64,000 nucleotides of DNA from Xiphophorus maculatus (lineage: Eukaryota; Chordata; Actinopteri; Cyprinodontiformes; Poeciliidae), in assembly GCF_002775205.1 (NCBI RefSeq), contig NC_036453.1:17731594-17795593 (forward strand). Direction: 5' to 3'. Every line of letters begins with the position of its first letter. Positions within the stretch are counted from its first letter, which is position 1. Of the stretch, positions 26,911 to 47,112 are shown one piece after another. Made by a program: the position numbers and the translations under genes. A model generated the notes under the pieces. That model made no database searches. It saw only the letters and a list, made by a program, of their open reading frames with translations, and was not told the origin of the DNA.

Positions 26911-28269
26911 AATAAGTGAGTGCTGTTTTTGTTGTATTTTTTAAATTTTCTGCCATATACAGGTTTGGCACAATGTTGCACATCACTTGCACAAAGTATT
27001 TCTGAGTAAGCTGAGGTAATAGGAGCAAGTTTTCCCTTCGTTTAGATCGTTTCTTGCTATTTTTGTAAAAGTAGAATTATTCTAGTCCTAAATTCCCAGA
27101 TTTTTCAAAGCATTTTATTAAATGGATCTACTTAATGTCAAGTCAGAGAATCTAATTTATTCCACTACCATTCAATCATATTCAATTCAATCCCAAAGTC
27201 GCATTCTTTGTGAACAAAGCAGAGTATTCACTGAGCACAATGAAATTGTTTCTAAGGATTTGTTAAGTTTGAACAAGTTTTCAGTCAGCTTTCATAGAAA
27301 GTAAAACAGGTTTTTGCTCTTGTAGGAGAATATATGTGCTCAGTTATTGAATAACTTAATGGGGGGGAAACAATCTCACTTTCAGCTTTAAAAAAAAAAA
27401 AACTATAAAAGTAAGTAATTTAGAAAAGGGGGAGGTGTATCAGTTGGCCATATGATTATTTTCTTGTATAATAATCACAAGCCTGCTATTCAAGGTCTCA
27501 GTCTCTCGAATCAGCTTATGATCAGTATTTTTGTGCAGTAACAACCACTGGTCTCCTTAAGCTGGTAAACCTGAGGGCAGAGTAACACAGTAAGCCTTCT
27601 TTCTCAGAAAAAGGCCTGTTTTGTCAGTAATTAAATGATTTAACCGTCACAAAATAAAAGTGCATGTGTGTTTTCCTTCATGATAAATATCCTGTTTAAG
27701 ATGGGAACACACATTAGGTTTTAGTTTTATTATGTGATGGAGCAAAAATCAAAGTTTTCTTGAAAGATTCAGACTGCTTAGAGAAAGTCGGTTCTGGAGT
27801 TGATGTAGAGTCCATCTACAACCAGAAAAGATGCAGCTTATCTTGGATACTGTTAGGTTCCTCTTATGTTCATTTCAAATCTTAGGGAGCTCATTTGTGA
27901 CTCCTTCTCTGAAAGATTTTACATTTTAAAGTCCGATTTTTATTTTTTGCAAGAATTAGAAGCTCTCTAGTGATTACACGCCCTGCTGAAAAGGATATTT
28001 TTGAATGTTATTTATGAGAGAAACACTTTTTTTGAAGTCATAAACCTAGGATTATTATAATTCTATATGTTATTAAAGTATTGTCAGACAGATACCATTA
28101 TTTTGGTAATCCTATTTATTTCATGTAAGGAAAAAATGTTTTTATTTACTTATATAAAGCAGTGTTCACTTCTTGATGACAGAAATAATAGTTTATGAAA
28201 CTGTTCCAGACAAAATCTTGCCACACAAAATATGGCGAACAGGCTGACGTACTGTTTCTAAGTACGGCA
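26911..28269. other. srsf1-dynll2 intergenic spacer
   Basis: AT-rich spacer with short homopolymers (27391-27402). No gene, RNA or recognised repeat. Confidence 0.45.
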
Positions 28270-28516
28270 AAATGACATCTACGGTGAGGCAGGAAGGTGA
28301 GAGCGGTGCAATCTGGGTGGAAATAAAATGCAGGCCCTTCTCCGCGAGTAGAAAATGAGCGTCAGCTGGGCGAAGACTTGCCCTGAGCCAATCAGCGGGA
28401 GGAGGAGATGCGGAGGGCGGAGCGGGAGAACCACGCGTCCTTCAATAAATGAAAGAAAAGCTGTGCAGTCCCCCGAAGCGTGCATCTCTGAACACCGAAA
28501 CTACATACAGGAACGG
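28270..28516 (+). promoter_or_regulatory. dynll2: dynll2 promoter and non-coding exon 1
   Basis: A locally GC-rich island with a CCAAT box (AGCCAATCAGCG near 28385) precedes a leader exon ending ACAGGAACG|GTAAGAG at about 28514. Exon 2 begins at 28914 and contains the ATG. The start site is inferred, not seen. Confidence 0.55.
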
Positions 28517-28919
28517 TAAGAGTTATTTAAATATTACACAGCGTGCTTTGCTATGGCTGAGCGTGCAAAAGCTGATGCGCAGGAGAAACCCGAGTGCTTT
28601 GCATCTTTCCTGTGCCGTTTGAGCAAGAAAAGCGCATCAGCCACTGTGGAAACCTGACTACAAAGGCTAATGGTGGCTGAAGCAAAACATCCTCTCGCAC
28701 AGAAAGCACCAAGTTGGTAGAGATGTGTGCACTCCCAAAATGAGTTATCTTTGTAGCAGCACTGCGTGAAACGTAAAATGCCGGGCTCACGTGGTTTGCA
28801 AACTGAAGCAAAGACATCGATTAAAAGAAGTGCCGACAGTGGATTCTATGCACCAAACAGCGTCTTGTCTGCATCCTTTTATAGACAACGTATCAAACTT
28901 TTGTGTCTTGCAGGGCATC

Positions 28920-29281
<362 letters not shown>

Positions 29282-29636
29282 GGCATGCACCCTTGTCACA
29301 ATGTGCATGCTGCCACCTTTCTGCAGACATGCCTACCTCCTGGTCCGCTGCTTTCATCAATTACGTTTTTGCCAACTGCATACACAAACCATCAATCATG
29401 TCTGCACAGATGATTCATAGGAAGTCCAAGAATTAGGATCAGTCTGATCAGGCCCTCTGTCAGTGTTTGTAAATCTGTCTTTGTTATATCTGTGTTTTTG
29501 CTTTTGTGCAAGTTGGATGTAGAGTCCATTATTTCAAACGAGTTTGTTGTAAAATAACTTATTTTTAGTGCATTAAAACGAGCAACAGAGTTTTTGTTCA
29601 AATGCCTTTAATTTCCAGGACTGTTGCTTGAACCTA

Positions 29637-29642
29637 ATAAAA
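29637..29642 (+). terminator. poly(A) signal, dynll2
   Basis: AATAAA about 355 nt after the dynll2 stop. Confidence 0.6.
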
Positions 29643-29659
29643 GCTGTGATATGTGGAGG

Positions 29660-30640
29660 TTTGTATGTGCTTTAACATTCCTGGTTATGCCTGTGAAAAC
29701 TTGCAGCGATCCTGTTCTGTATGTCTGTAAACTCATTTGGTTGCCTGGTATTGTGACAGTATTTGTCGACAAATCAAATGTTGAGCACAAACCAATTTTG
29801 ACAATTAAATAGTTCAAATAATGTCTGTGGATGCACTTTAATTTGGTTGTATTGCATGGTGTTATGCCTCACATCTGACATGGCCTTAACATCACCCTGA
29901 TTGGTATTAAGGCTATGACAAGGTGTGGGAATTTTATGTAAAAGAATTTGAACCTTAAACTTGCAGTTGGAACTAAAAATACATTAGAGGTGGCGTTGCT
30001 TTCATTGTACCAGTTTACTATCAAAGTAAGGAAATGATGGAATTTCAGTATACATAATGAAAATGCTCACATTCCAACTCATCCAGTGAGTTGATGAAAC
30101 AAGATGATTTAAGATCAAAAATTTGTTCTTATTCCGGTTCATTAATACTCTTACACAGCCACTCACAAAGCAGACTAGATATCTTAATAGAAATCTAGTA
30201 AATTCTATATGATGGGCCTAATAAATTTGAGGATTTTTTTTGTGTGAAAGGACACCATTGAAAACACTAATGGATTTTACTAGCTTTGGTAAAAAAATAA
30301 AAAAAAACAGAAAATGAAGCAAAAATGGGAGGTCATTGGCTCTATAGAACTCAAAAGAGAACTGGATAAATGAGAAGCAGAGGGATCATCTCAGGTTTCA
30401 GCATTCTAGACTAAAAAGCACTTTTAATTTTAGGGAAACAGTGCAAGTGTGAATACTCTGTGGCGTTGAGACTCTAGAACATGTTACGTTGTTCTGTTTA
30501 TAAAGAAAGACAACAGTTGACCCAAAACTTAAAAACTAGACTTAGTTCATTTATTCATTTAGCAATAACTCAAAGTTATCAGAGAATATTTAGTCATCTG
30601 AAATGAATAATATAAATTGGGTGACATTCTGGTCTACACT
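29660..30640. other. dynll2-heatr6 intergenic spacer
   Basis: AT-rich; no exon, RNA gene or confident repeat family seen. Confidence 0.45.
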
Positions 30641-30649
30641 CCATGACCA

Positions 30650-30682
30650 GTTGGTGGCGGTTATTTACCAACCGCCACCAAC
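30650..30682. promoter_or_regulatory. Perfect 13-bp inverted repeat before heatr6
   Basis: GTTGGTGGCGGTT (30650-30662), a 7-base spacer, then AACCGCCACCAAC (30670-30682). It sits about 50 nt upstream of the heatr6 ATG and is followed by a GAA-rich run (30691-30716). It may be a protein-binding palindrome in the core promoter or a hairpin in the leader RNA. Confidence 0.7.
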
Positions 30683-30733
30683 AACAAGACGAAGAAGAAG
30701 AAGGACGAAGAAAAGTGCTTCCGGGTGATAAAC

Positions 30734-38991
<8,258 letters not shown>

Positions 38992-39092
38992 AAATATACT
39001 TTAACCTGAATTTATCTTAAATCAGGCTGGAGCAAAACGTAAGGAAAGAGCAGATCAGTCTTGATATATTTGAACAATATGTTTTCAGAAGA

Positions 39093-39098
39093 ATTAAA
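39093..39098 (+). terminator. poly(A) signal candidate, heatr6
   Basis: ATTAAA about 100 nt after the heatr6 stop. Confidence 0.4.
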
Positions 39099-39150
39099 AT
39101 CTGCTTTGAAAATGAATTTGTCCTTCAGATTTCAAGCGTTCACAGCAGAC

Positions 39151-39188
39151 GTGTGTGTATGTGTATATATGTATATATATATATATAA
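39151..39188. repeat. TG/TA microsatellite
   Basis: Alternating TGTG and TATA dinucleotides downstream of heatr6. Confidence 0.8.
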
Positions 39189-39711
39189 GTGCAAATTTAC
39201 ACAAATTATTAAAACAGTTTACCCCTGAGAAAACTGAGCTGAAATAAAAAGTAGTACCTGACCCCCAACTCGGACAGGTTCTCCGGCAGGTGAAAAAAGC
39301 CTCACTGGAATCATCATCTCTTTTATTTCTATACTGCTACATTGTTTTCTGTTGTATTTAGTTAACAAAAAAAAACACTTGTACTTGCCTAAAATCTTTG
39401 ATCTGTATTTTATCATAGTCATAATCAACTAACTGAAGTCAAGTCGCCAAATTATTCAATGACATTTTTTTGGAAGCATTAGTATTGGTATCTGCAATAC
39501 TAGCCTTGTATTTACTTGATTTCGGATCAATACCAGAGTTCCCAGTATTGCACACACCTACATGAACCACACTACAGATAGTGTGATATGGCTGAGTGTA
39601 CAGATATATTTTACATCTCTTGTATTATTGTATGATTTCTGCTGCCTGAAAATAGATTGATACCTTTGTTGTTTTTCTGATTCTTCCAAATTTTTCTTCC
39701 GTCACAAAACT

Positions 39712-39885
39712 ACAGTGCCTTTCAAAAGTATTCAAACCCCTTGAACTTTTTGACATAGCCATTTGTGTATGTGTATTTTAAAATATATTGTGAGGTGGAA
39801 GGTGAAGGGTATTTGGTTTTCAATTTTATTTTTTACAAATAAAATTTTAAAAGCTGTGGTGTGTGTATTCTGGCACCCGTTATCC
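39712..39885 (+). mobile_element. Tc1-like terminal fragment
   Basis: Begins ACAGTGCCTTTCAAAAGTAT and continues CCCCTTGAACTTTTTGACAT. Further on are GTGAGGTGGAAGGTGAAGGG and a diverged AAAGCTGTGGTGTG. This is the left terminal region of the common fish Tc1-like family and is not coding. Confidence 0.7.
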
Positions 39886-40500
39886 AATGTGATTAAGATC
39901 CAAGCTAAGTTTTGTGTTTTGATATGGTGCCTTTAATGGTGAAAAGTACAATGTACATCACTAAATGTCTTCTGGATTGTTGGGGTAAGTTGCTCTTAGA
40001 GGATAGTTTGATCATGGCAGGATTTTTTTTCAGGGAAAATAGTCTTTTCTCAATTGTACAAAGAGCTAACCCAGTTCTATCAAATTCTGATATTTTCTGC
40101 AGAATGTCAAATTTTTCAACACATTTTGCCGTCAGGATGCCACCAAAAGTCTGTATTTGCCCCACAATGTGGTAACACACAAACTAAGAGTTTTTGATGC
40201 CGATTCAATTACATGTACTTGTGTTTTATAGCTTGACATTTTTTAACTGTACTTTTTGTGTGTGTTGTATTTGTTGCTGCCTCTCAGGCCAGGATTCCCT
40301 TGAAAAAGAGGTTTTTAATCCCAATGGGTTTTTATCCTGGTTTTTATAAAGGTTAAATAAAAAAAATAAACATGTGTATTAATTGTTGCGTTTCATCTGA
40401 TCAGTCTTCGCAGAAATCAATAATTAATTCAAAGTGCCACCATGAAAGAACCACAGCACAAATGTTTGACGTAAAACGTCTAAACCACGTGTGTAGTACC
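39886..40500. other. heatr6-ddx52 spacer
   Basis: No exon or RNA gene recognised. Contains mirrored open frames of about 90 codons at 39905-40180 with no domain. Confidence 0.4.
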
Positions 40501-40505
40501 AGCAG

Positions 40506-40521
40506 TGGCCACCAGGGGGAA
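40506..40521 (+). promoter_or_regulatory. CTCF-like motif upstream of ddx52
   Basis: TGGCCACCAGGGGGAA matches the CTCF core closely (CCACCAGGGGG) and lies about 80 bp before the ddx52 ATG. It is a motif match only. Confidence 0.5.
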
Positions 40522-40600
40522 GAAGAGGCTGGAATGCGTATGAACCGGATGTTGATTGTCTTTGCGTGGATTTTTCGCAGACCACGCTGCTGCCACGGCA

Positions 40601-43600
40601 ATGGACACATTTGAGCTGTTTAGGAAACTCGGAGCCGGGGCTAAATTTGACTTAAAGAGATTTGGTCAAGATGCTGCTCGGTTTAAGGTACTCTTGATAA
40701 CAATTCTCGGCGGAAGTAGCAGCTAACACTAATAGTCGCTGCTATTGGCTAGCAGTGATAGCTGTTGCTTCTCTGGTTTCTCTTCCCTTTTGATGATTAG
40801 CTATGGTGTTATTATACAAGCCACCATGGTAACGGCAGAACCTGCATATGTTCTGACCCATTGTGTAGGTGGCCAGGTCTCAGGGCGGAGAAACGTCGCT
40901 GGATTCCCTGTCTGCGATCAACTACTTCGGCACAGGAGCAGCTAATGGAGCCCAGAGCTGGACCCAGAGAGCGACCCAGGATGAGGAGGGCATCGAAAGT
41001 GGAGATTCTGAAGTAGGAGGCAAAAGAAAACGCAAAGAGCGACCGGGAGAAGTGAGACACAAAAGCAAGAAGACGGAAAGCAGCCGGATGGTGGAGGACG
41101 GTAAAGGACGCAGAATCCATGCTTGTTTCTCAGGATTTTTTTTTTCTTACTGTTTTAAATTTTAGGAGTGGCAATATTCGGTAAACAAGAAATAGTTTTT
41201 AATTGTGAATTAAGGCATTTATACATACAGCTACAGAAGTACGTTTTTTTTTTTTTTTACCAGCTTTGTACTTCTAGAGATTAAAAGTTTTGTCCATTCT
41301 TCTTTGTAAAAGAGCTCAACGTCAACCATATTGGATGGAGAGCTTCTGTGAAGGACAGATACAGTTCTGTCTGTATCAAAAGTGTCCATCACTTTGACCG
41401 AGAGATCGGATTTTAAATGTGAAGTGATGCTTGTAGCAGTTTGCCTTACTGTAGGTACAAATTGTATTGTGTAAAGTTCATTTTTCAGAGTATAAGCTCT
41501 CTTCTTTGTTTTTAGCTCCAGCTAGTGGTGAACCACTGACTGAGACCCAGAGAGGCGGCATCACCTGGACCTCGTCCTTGGACAGAAAGATCCAAAACGT
41601 ACAGAAGGACGGGACGGAGAAATTCTCGCTCAAGAGGCTGAAGCATCTTCATCAGGAAAAGGTCTCCTCTCACTGAAACCCCCAGAAAGAGATTTTTGTC
41701 TTCTTTTGTATAAATTGGATGCCCAGGAAAAGAACTCTACACTCCTTAAGGCTTTTTTTTCTTTCTTTCTGGGTTTGGCTTTAAGGTGAATCGCATTCGC
41801 GCGCAGCACCGTATAAACGTCCATGGCTGCGATGTGCCCGACCCGGTTTGCTCGTTTGAGGAGCTTCAGTCCGAGTATCATCTCAACCCGCGCGTTCTTC
41901 AGAACCTCAAGGATGCAGGACTGAACACGCCAACGCCGATACAGATGCAGGCCATACCGCTCATGATGCATGTGAGTTAAAATACTTTGCGATTGGCCAA
42001 TCAGAGCACGGATCTCAGTTGTCTTTTTTATTTGAGATTATTTCCGCCAGTCTGGTTTCTCTTTTAGGCTCGGGAGCTGTTGGCGTGCGCTCCGACCGGA
42101 TCTGGAAAGACTTTGGCCTTCTCTCTTCCGCTGCTCGCCCACCTGCAGCAGCCTGCAAACCTGGGCTTCAGGGCTCTGGTCATCTCTCCGACCAGAGAAC
42201 TGGCCAGCCAGGTACACACACAGATTGTTTCTACCCCAGTCAGGATAAGAAAATTTACTGGATGATAAATTGTCTCTGAAATTATTGCGGTAAACAATAA
42301 TATTGTTGTTTTGAGACCATTTTCAAGCATTATATTGATAATGGCACAATAATGCAAGTTCACTGTCTCAAAGACTAAGACACTTTAATTTTGTACAGAA
42401 CACTCCACACTGAAACTGGAACATAGTTTATATATCCAAAATAACACAGAAACAAAGGCAATAAAAGGGAATAAAAACTACACACAACTGAAACCATGTT
42501 AAAAATGGATTATGAGCTCTGTAAATTAAATTAATGGAAAAAATCAAAATGGAAATGATTGAACTCATTTTAATTCATCATGTGAATAATGAATCAATTG
42601 CTTATCGCAACAGGCTTGTTTCAGACCTTATTTTTGTGTAATTCACCTCTTACTAGTGTCGACTGTGGCTTTATCAAATACCTATTATGATATCGATCAA
42701 GTATTGGTTGCAGTTAGCGCTCACAATGCTTTAGATACTGTACTTCACTTGTTGCAGAGGAAGAATATGCAGAAGTTTAAGTTTACTTGTTTAATAGTTT
42801 ATTTTATCTTGTTGAATGTTAAACAGAAAGTAGCTTTATTAAATCTGAAGCAGAGCTTTAACTTCATCTTCCATCTAAGATTTCATTTTTAGGTTAAGAT
42901 ACAGTGAATCTTGTGGATCTTCTTGTGACCGATGGCTTAATGAGTTTCATTTGATCCTTTCTAGACTCTCCTCAAAACTATGGCTTTAACTGAAGGATAC
43001 GAACACTGAGAAAATTCCTACGGGGGGCTCAAGTAGACTCAATGCTTAAATTGAACCAAAAGTAGCTTTAATAAAGTTTTAGTTTGAGTTTTAGTTTGCA
43101 CATGTTGCCTGGTTATTGCGTCCTTTACTGTGGTGTTGTTACAGATGTGTGCTCTGTTCGTAGGTACTCTTTCCATGTTAGCACTCAGCTTTGTTGTGTT
43201 GTGTTCAGACCTACAGAGAACTGCTGCGCCTGTCAGACGGAGTCGGCTTTAGAGTTCACATCATCGATAAAGCTTCCCTGGCAGCGAAGAAGTACGGTCC
43301 ACAGTCAAATAAAAAATATGGTGAGTGGTCGCAAATGTTGACTTTTATAAAAGATCTGTTTTATTGAGATCTTTCATTTTTGTTTCTTATTAAATGATGT
43401 GAATTTTTTAATGTTTTTTTTTTTTTTTTTTTTTGTGCAGACATACTCGTCAGCACTCCCAACAGACTGATCTACCTCCTCCATCAGGATCCTCCAGGAA
43501 TCAACCTGAGCAGGTATTATTTATCACACTTCTCGTTTTGTTAATTTAACGTCTGTCTTCACTCCGGACACGTCTCTTGTTTCACAGTGTGGAGTGGCTG

Positions 43601-46173
43601 GTTGTGGACGAGTCCGATAAGCTTTTCGAGGACGGGAAGACGGGCTTCAGGGAGCAGCTGGCGACCATTTTCCTGGCATGTTCTAACGCCAAGGTGCGCA
43701 GGGCTTTCTTCAGCGCCACCTGCACGCCGGAAGTGGAAAAGTGGTGCCGCCTGAACCTCGACAACTTGGTTTCTGTCAACATCGGACACAGGTAGCACTC
43801 TGCCAGTAGAACTGAATACCTCTTTGTGTTTTAACATAATAATGCTGTAAAAAATGTTCAGAAATACAGCGGTGGAGACGGTGGAACAGGAGCTGCTGTT
43901 TGTCGGGGAGGAGAACGGGAAACTTGTGGCCATGAGGGACATCATCAAAAAAGTAAGGAGTGCTTTTTTTGTATTTTTGAACCTTTTTGTTGGTGGAGTG
44001 AAGCATGTTTTCCTCTTTGTGCTCCAGGGTTTCCTGCCTCCCATGCTGGTGTTCGTTCAGTCCATAGAGCGAGCGCGGGAGCTTTTCCACGAGTTGGTGT
44101 ATGAAGGGATCAATGTTGACGTGATCCACGCTGAACGAACACAGCAGCAGGTAGAAAGAAACACACACCACACACACATTCTTACTGTCTAGCCATCTGT
44201 TATTCGATCCTTTCATTCTCAATTAGCTGCCCATCCATTCATCCACGAGCTTATCTATCTTTCCATCCTTCTCCTTAAATATTTGTTTTATTATTTTTAC
44301 TCTTATTTTTTTTATTACGGTACTATAAATAGAAATGCTGCTCCTGGAAAGAAGTTGGCTTTTATTAAACAGGCTGCTGCAGGACTCCAGCGACATAAAG
44401 TAGTGTTACTTTACAGCTAGGCAGCAAACAATAACTGCATTTGATCATATTTTTAAAGATATTATTGTTTGATGCTCTCATGGATCTAAGAGTCAGTGAA
44501 AAATAGTAAAAGTAACAATTCAAGTATATTTTTGAGTTTTTCAGGCTGGTAAACATCATCATGAAGAATTGATTAGTGTGATAAATGAAAATACTATAAA
44601 TACAATTGGGGGCGTGCCGTGGTGGCGTAGTGGTTAGCGCGACCCGTATTTGGAAGCCTTGAGTCCTCGACGCGGCCGTCGCGGGTTCGACTCCCGGACC
44701 CGACGACATTTGCCGCATGTCTTCCCCTCCTCTCCTTCCCCGTTTCCTGTCAGCCCACTGTCATATAAGGGACACTAGAGCCCACAAAAGACCCCCTGGA
44801 GGGGTAAAAAAAAAAATACAATTGAAAAAAATAATGCGATAGTTGATGGTACGATAATAGTGCATCGTTTCCGTATATCCATCTGTTTGTCAGTCCATTA
44901 GAATCAGCCTTCACCGTCATTGTACAGGAAAACAACGTTTCAGCCTGCATATCTGTCCTTGCATTTATCCATCTGTCCTTTAATCTGTTCATCTGTCCAC
45001 CACTATCCGTCCATCAAAGTGAGCATTTGTATTTGGACATTGAGTCTGGAAAAGTTTAGAGTCTAACCAAGTAAACAGTGCAGGAAGCCCAGCATGGTTC
45101 ATGGCGTCCTGACTGGCTGCTGCGTTTCAGAGGGACAACGTGGTGAACAGCTTTCGCTCCGGGAAGATTTGGGTGCTGATCTGCACGGCTCTGCTCGCCA
45201 GAGGAATCGACTTCAAAGGAGTGAACCTGGTGCTGAATTACGACTTCCCCACCAGCGCCGTGGAGTACATTCACAGAATCGGTGGGTTCATTGGAGGACT
45301 ACTGTTTCAGCAATGTTTATTTATTTGACTTTGAGATTGTCTAAAGTAACCACGTTAGTCGAGGATTTTGTGGCAGTGTAAATTATGTAGAATTTATTAA
45401 ATGCTTTTTCATTCTTGTGGGTTTTTTTTTCATGAATCTCTGTCTCTGTCCCTCAGGCCGTACGGGTAGAGCTGGACATCAAGGGAAGGCCATCACCTTC
45501 TTTACAGAAAATGACAAACCGTTGTTGCGCAGGTACAAAATAAACCGATTAGGTTCGAATAACCAGGAGGGAAAGCTTGAGTTAGATGTCGTGTACATTC
45601 TGTAACCTAAGCTGTTATGGAGGATTGGCAAGATAAAGGCTCTTTTCCCTTTTTTCTTTTCTTTTCTAACATCTACATGTTTTCCTCATCTGAACAGCAT
45701 TGCTAATGTTATAAAACAAGCTGGGTGCCCTGTGCCGGACTACATGATTGGCTTCAAAAAGATCCACAGGTAAGTGAGATTAGTGATTATAACCAAGTCA
45801 CGCTGTATATCAATTACACAAAGTACTGCCTGCAGGGAACCCCTTCCTGTTTTAAGTTTTGATCATCATACTTTGGATATTTTGTTTTTCTTTCAGCAAA
45901 GTAAAGCGAAGACTTGAGAAGAAACCTCCCAGTAGGAGCACCATTTGCACAACCCCTCGCTTCCTCATGAAGAAGAAAGTCAAAGCTGAGAAAAAAGAAC
46001 AAAAGAAAGGGTCAAACAGCAAACAGAAAGGAGAAAACGGGCCTCAGACAGCGCAACAGCAGGGCAGGAAGAAGAAGACAAAAGTTCAAAAAGCAGGACA
46101 GAAAAAAGGAAAACCTAAAGCAGCAGCTCAGAAAGGAGGATCAAAATTAGCAGGAGCCAAGTTACAAGAGTAA
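40601..46173 (+). CDS. ddx52: DEAD-box RNA helicase DDX52 (yeast Rok1 family)
   Basis: ATP-dependent RNA helicase of the nucleolus. The yeast relative Rok1 acts in 18S rRNA processing. Exons are 40601-40687, 40869-41100, 41516-41661, 41786-41971, 42068-42211, 43209-43320, 43441-43513, 43588-43791, 43862-43952, 44028-44150, 45131-45281, 45457-45532, 45698-45769 and 45897-46173, giving 657 residues. Helicase motifs are all intact: PTPIQ (Q motif), APTGSGKT (I), PTRELASQ (Ia), TPNRL (Ib), DESD (II, the DDX52 variant of DEAD), SAT (III), VFVQSIERA (IV), ARGIDF (V) and HRIGRTGRAG (VI). The tail is a long lysine/glutamine-rich basic stretch, longer than in human (599 residues in total). An alternative last intron could replace the stop and end the protein EKNG (660 residues). 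Confidence 0.95.
41220..41355 (-). mobile_element. Tc1-like fragment in ddx52 intron 2
   Basis: ACCAGCTTTGTACTTCTAGA, GTCCATTCTTCTTTGTAAAA and ATTGGATGGAGAGCTTCTGT match, on the minus strand, the C-terminal transposase region of the fish Tc1-like family. Only about 135 bp is left. Confidence 0.65.
42212..43208 (+). other. ddx52 intron 5 (about 1 kb)
   Basis: AT-rich intron without a recognised element. Confidence 0.5.
44598..44608. repeat. SINE target-site duplication, left copy
   Basis: AAATACAATTG, identical to 44814-44824. Confidence 0.85.
44609..44813 (+). mobile_element. tRNA-derived SINE, full length, with target duplication
   Basis: The head contains RNA polymerase III boxes: A-box-like GTGGCGTAGTGGTTAGCGCG and B-box GGGTTCGACTCCC. 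The body has TTGCCGCATGTCTTCCCCTC, and the tail is CCCCTGGAGGGGT followed by A residues. It is flanked by the exact 11-bp repeat AAATACAATTG (44598-44608 and 44814-44824). It lies in ddx52 intron 10. The intact duplication and boxes suggest a fairly recent insertion. Confidence 0.88.
44814..44824. repeat. SINE target-site duplication, right copy
   Basis: AAATACAATTG, identical to 44598-44608. Confidence 0.85.
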
Positions 46174-46599
46174 GCACGGGCTTCACCGGTTGCTTGTTGA
46201 AGAGTAGTTCATGAACACCTTAGAGTTTAAATAAATTAATCACTTTCACCAAAAATGCGTATAGGAAAACATTAAATGACTTGTGAATAATATTGAAACT
46301 TCAGGACTAACTATAGAAGAGGTACATGTAACAATAATGTTCTTTGTCTTTTTTTAAATCAGGAAAAACGGATGAAAAATTTACAAGAGGACGGTGGTTC
46401 GGTGTTGTAGTGGACTTTATTTTCATAAACATTCTGTTGAATGGTTTCACAGTTATGGATTTTATAAACAGAATAAAGAAAAACCTTTTATACTTTGTCA
46501 TTTTGCAGCCTTTTGTTTGTTCATCCATTTTGTCATTAAAAACCTGTCTTATCAACATTATCAGGAATTGCACTGTTTGGTGTTTGTGCTTACAGATTG

Positions 46600-46885
46600 T
46601 TGCAATAAATTAGAATATCATTGAAAATTTCATTTATGTCAGTGACTGACTTCAAAAAGTGAAATCTATAGATTACAAAGAGTAATATGCTCACAACTTT
46701 TCTATGACTTTAGATTATTATGGTTTACAGATAAGTAAAACTTTTAATAAGGTTACAAGTGCTGTTGCTGAAAAGCTGGTTGTTTAGAGTGGCACATCAA
46801 TCTATATTCCAGGAAGGTTAAGTGGAAGGAAAAAGTGTGTCAGAAAAATTTGCATAAGCAAAAGAACCATGGGAAGGTTATGAAG
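46600..46885 (+). mobile_element. DNA-transposon relic (fish TcMar-like)
   Basis: AATAAATTAGAATATCATTG, TTCAAAAAGTGAAATCTATA and the later GGAAGGTTAAGTGGAAGGAA and TGCATAAGCAAAAGAACC resemble a widespread fish element with a transposase-like interior. It is diverged and truncated. The class assignment is from memory and not firm. Confidence 0.45.
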
Positions 46886-46944
46886 CAAAGCCCACGGTGA
46901 ACCTTTTTTGAGAAATAAATAAAAGATGTCTTATGTTAAACAAG

Positions 46945-47112
46945 GAGGGCTGAAAGGATGGTGGCAATTAGAGTTGGAAGTAAGGCTGGAATGAGATTTG
47001 GAATTAGTGTTGGAAGGAGGATTAGATGGAGGATTGAATGGAAAATTGAAAGGAGGGTTCCCTCCAATCCTCCTTCTAACCCTCTTTCCAAATTTAATTT
47101 CAACTCTTCCTT
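46945..47112. repeat. Purine-rich arm facing its own imperfect inverse
   Basis: The stretch 46950-47060 is dominated by GGAAG/GGAGG/ATTGGA units. From 47060 the strand turns pyrimidine-rich (CCCTCCAATCCTCCTTCTAA), the inverse of the GGAAGGAGGATTAGATGGAG near 47013. It is both a degenerate short-unit repeat and a potential hairpin. Confidence 0.6.

Noticed and set aside
43559-44044. 161-codon minus frame
   Set aside because: It is the antisense shadow of ddx52 exons 8 and 9.
44620-44700. tRNA gene
   Set aside because: Pol III boxes are present, but the sequence is the head of a SINE with body, tail and target duplication, and lacks a tRNA cloverleaf.
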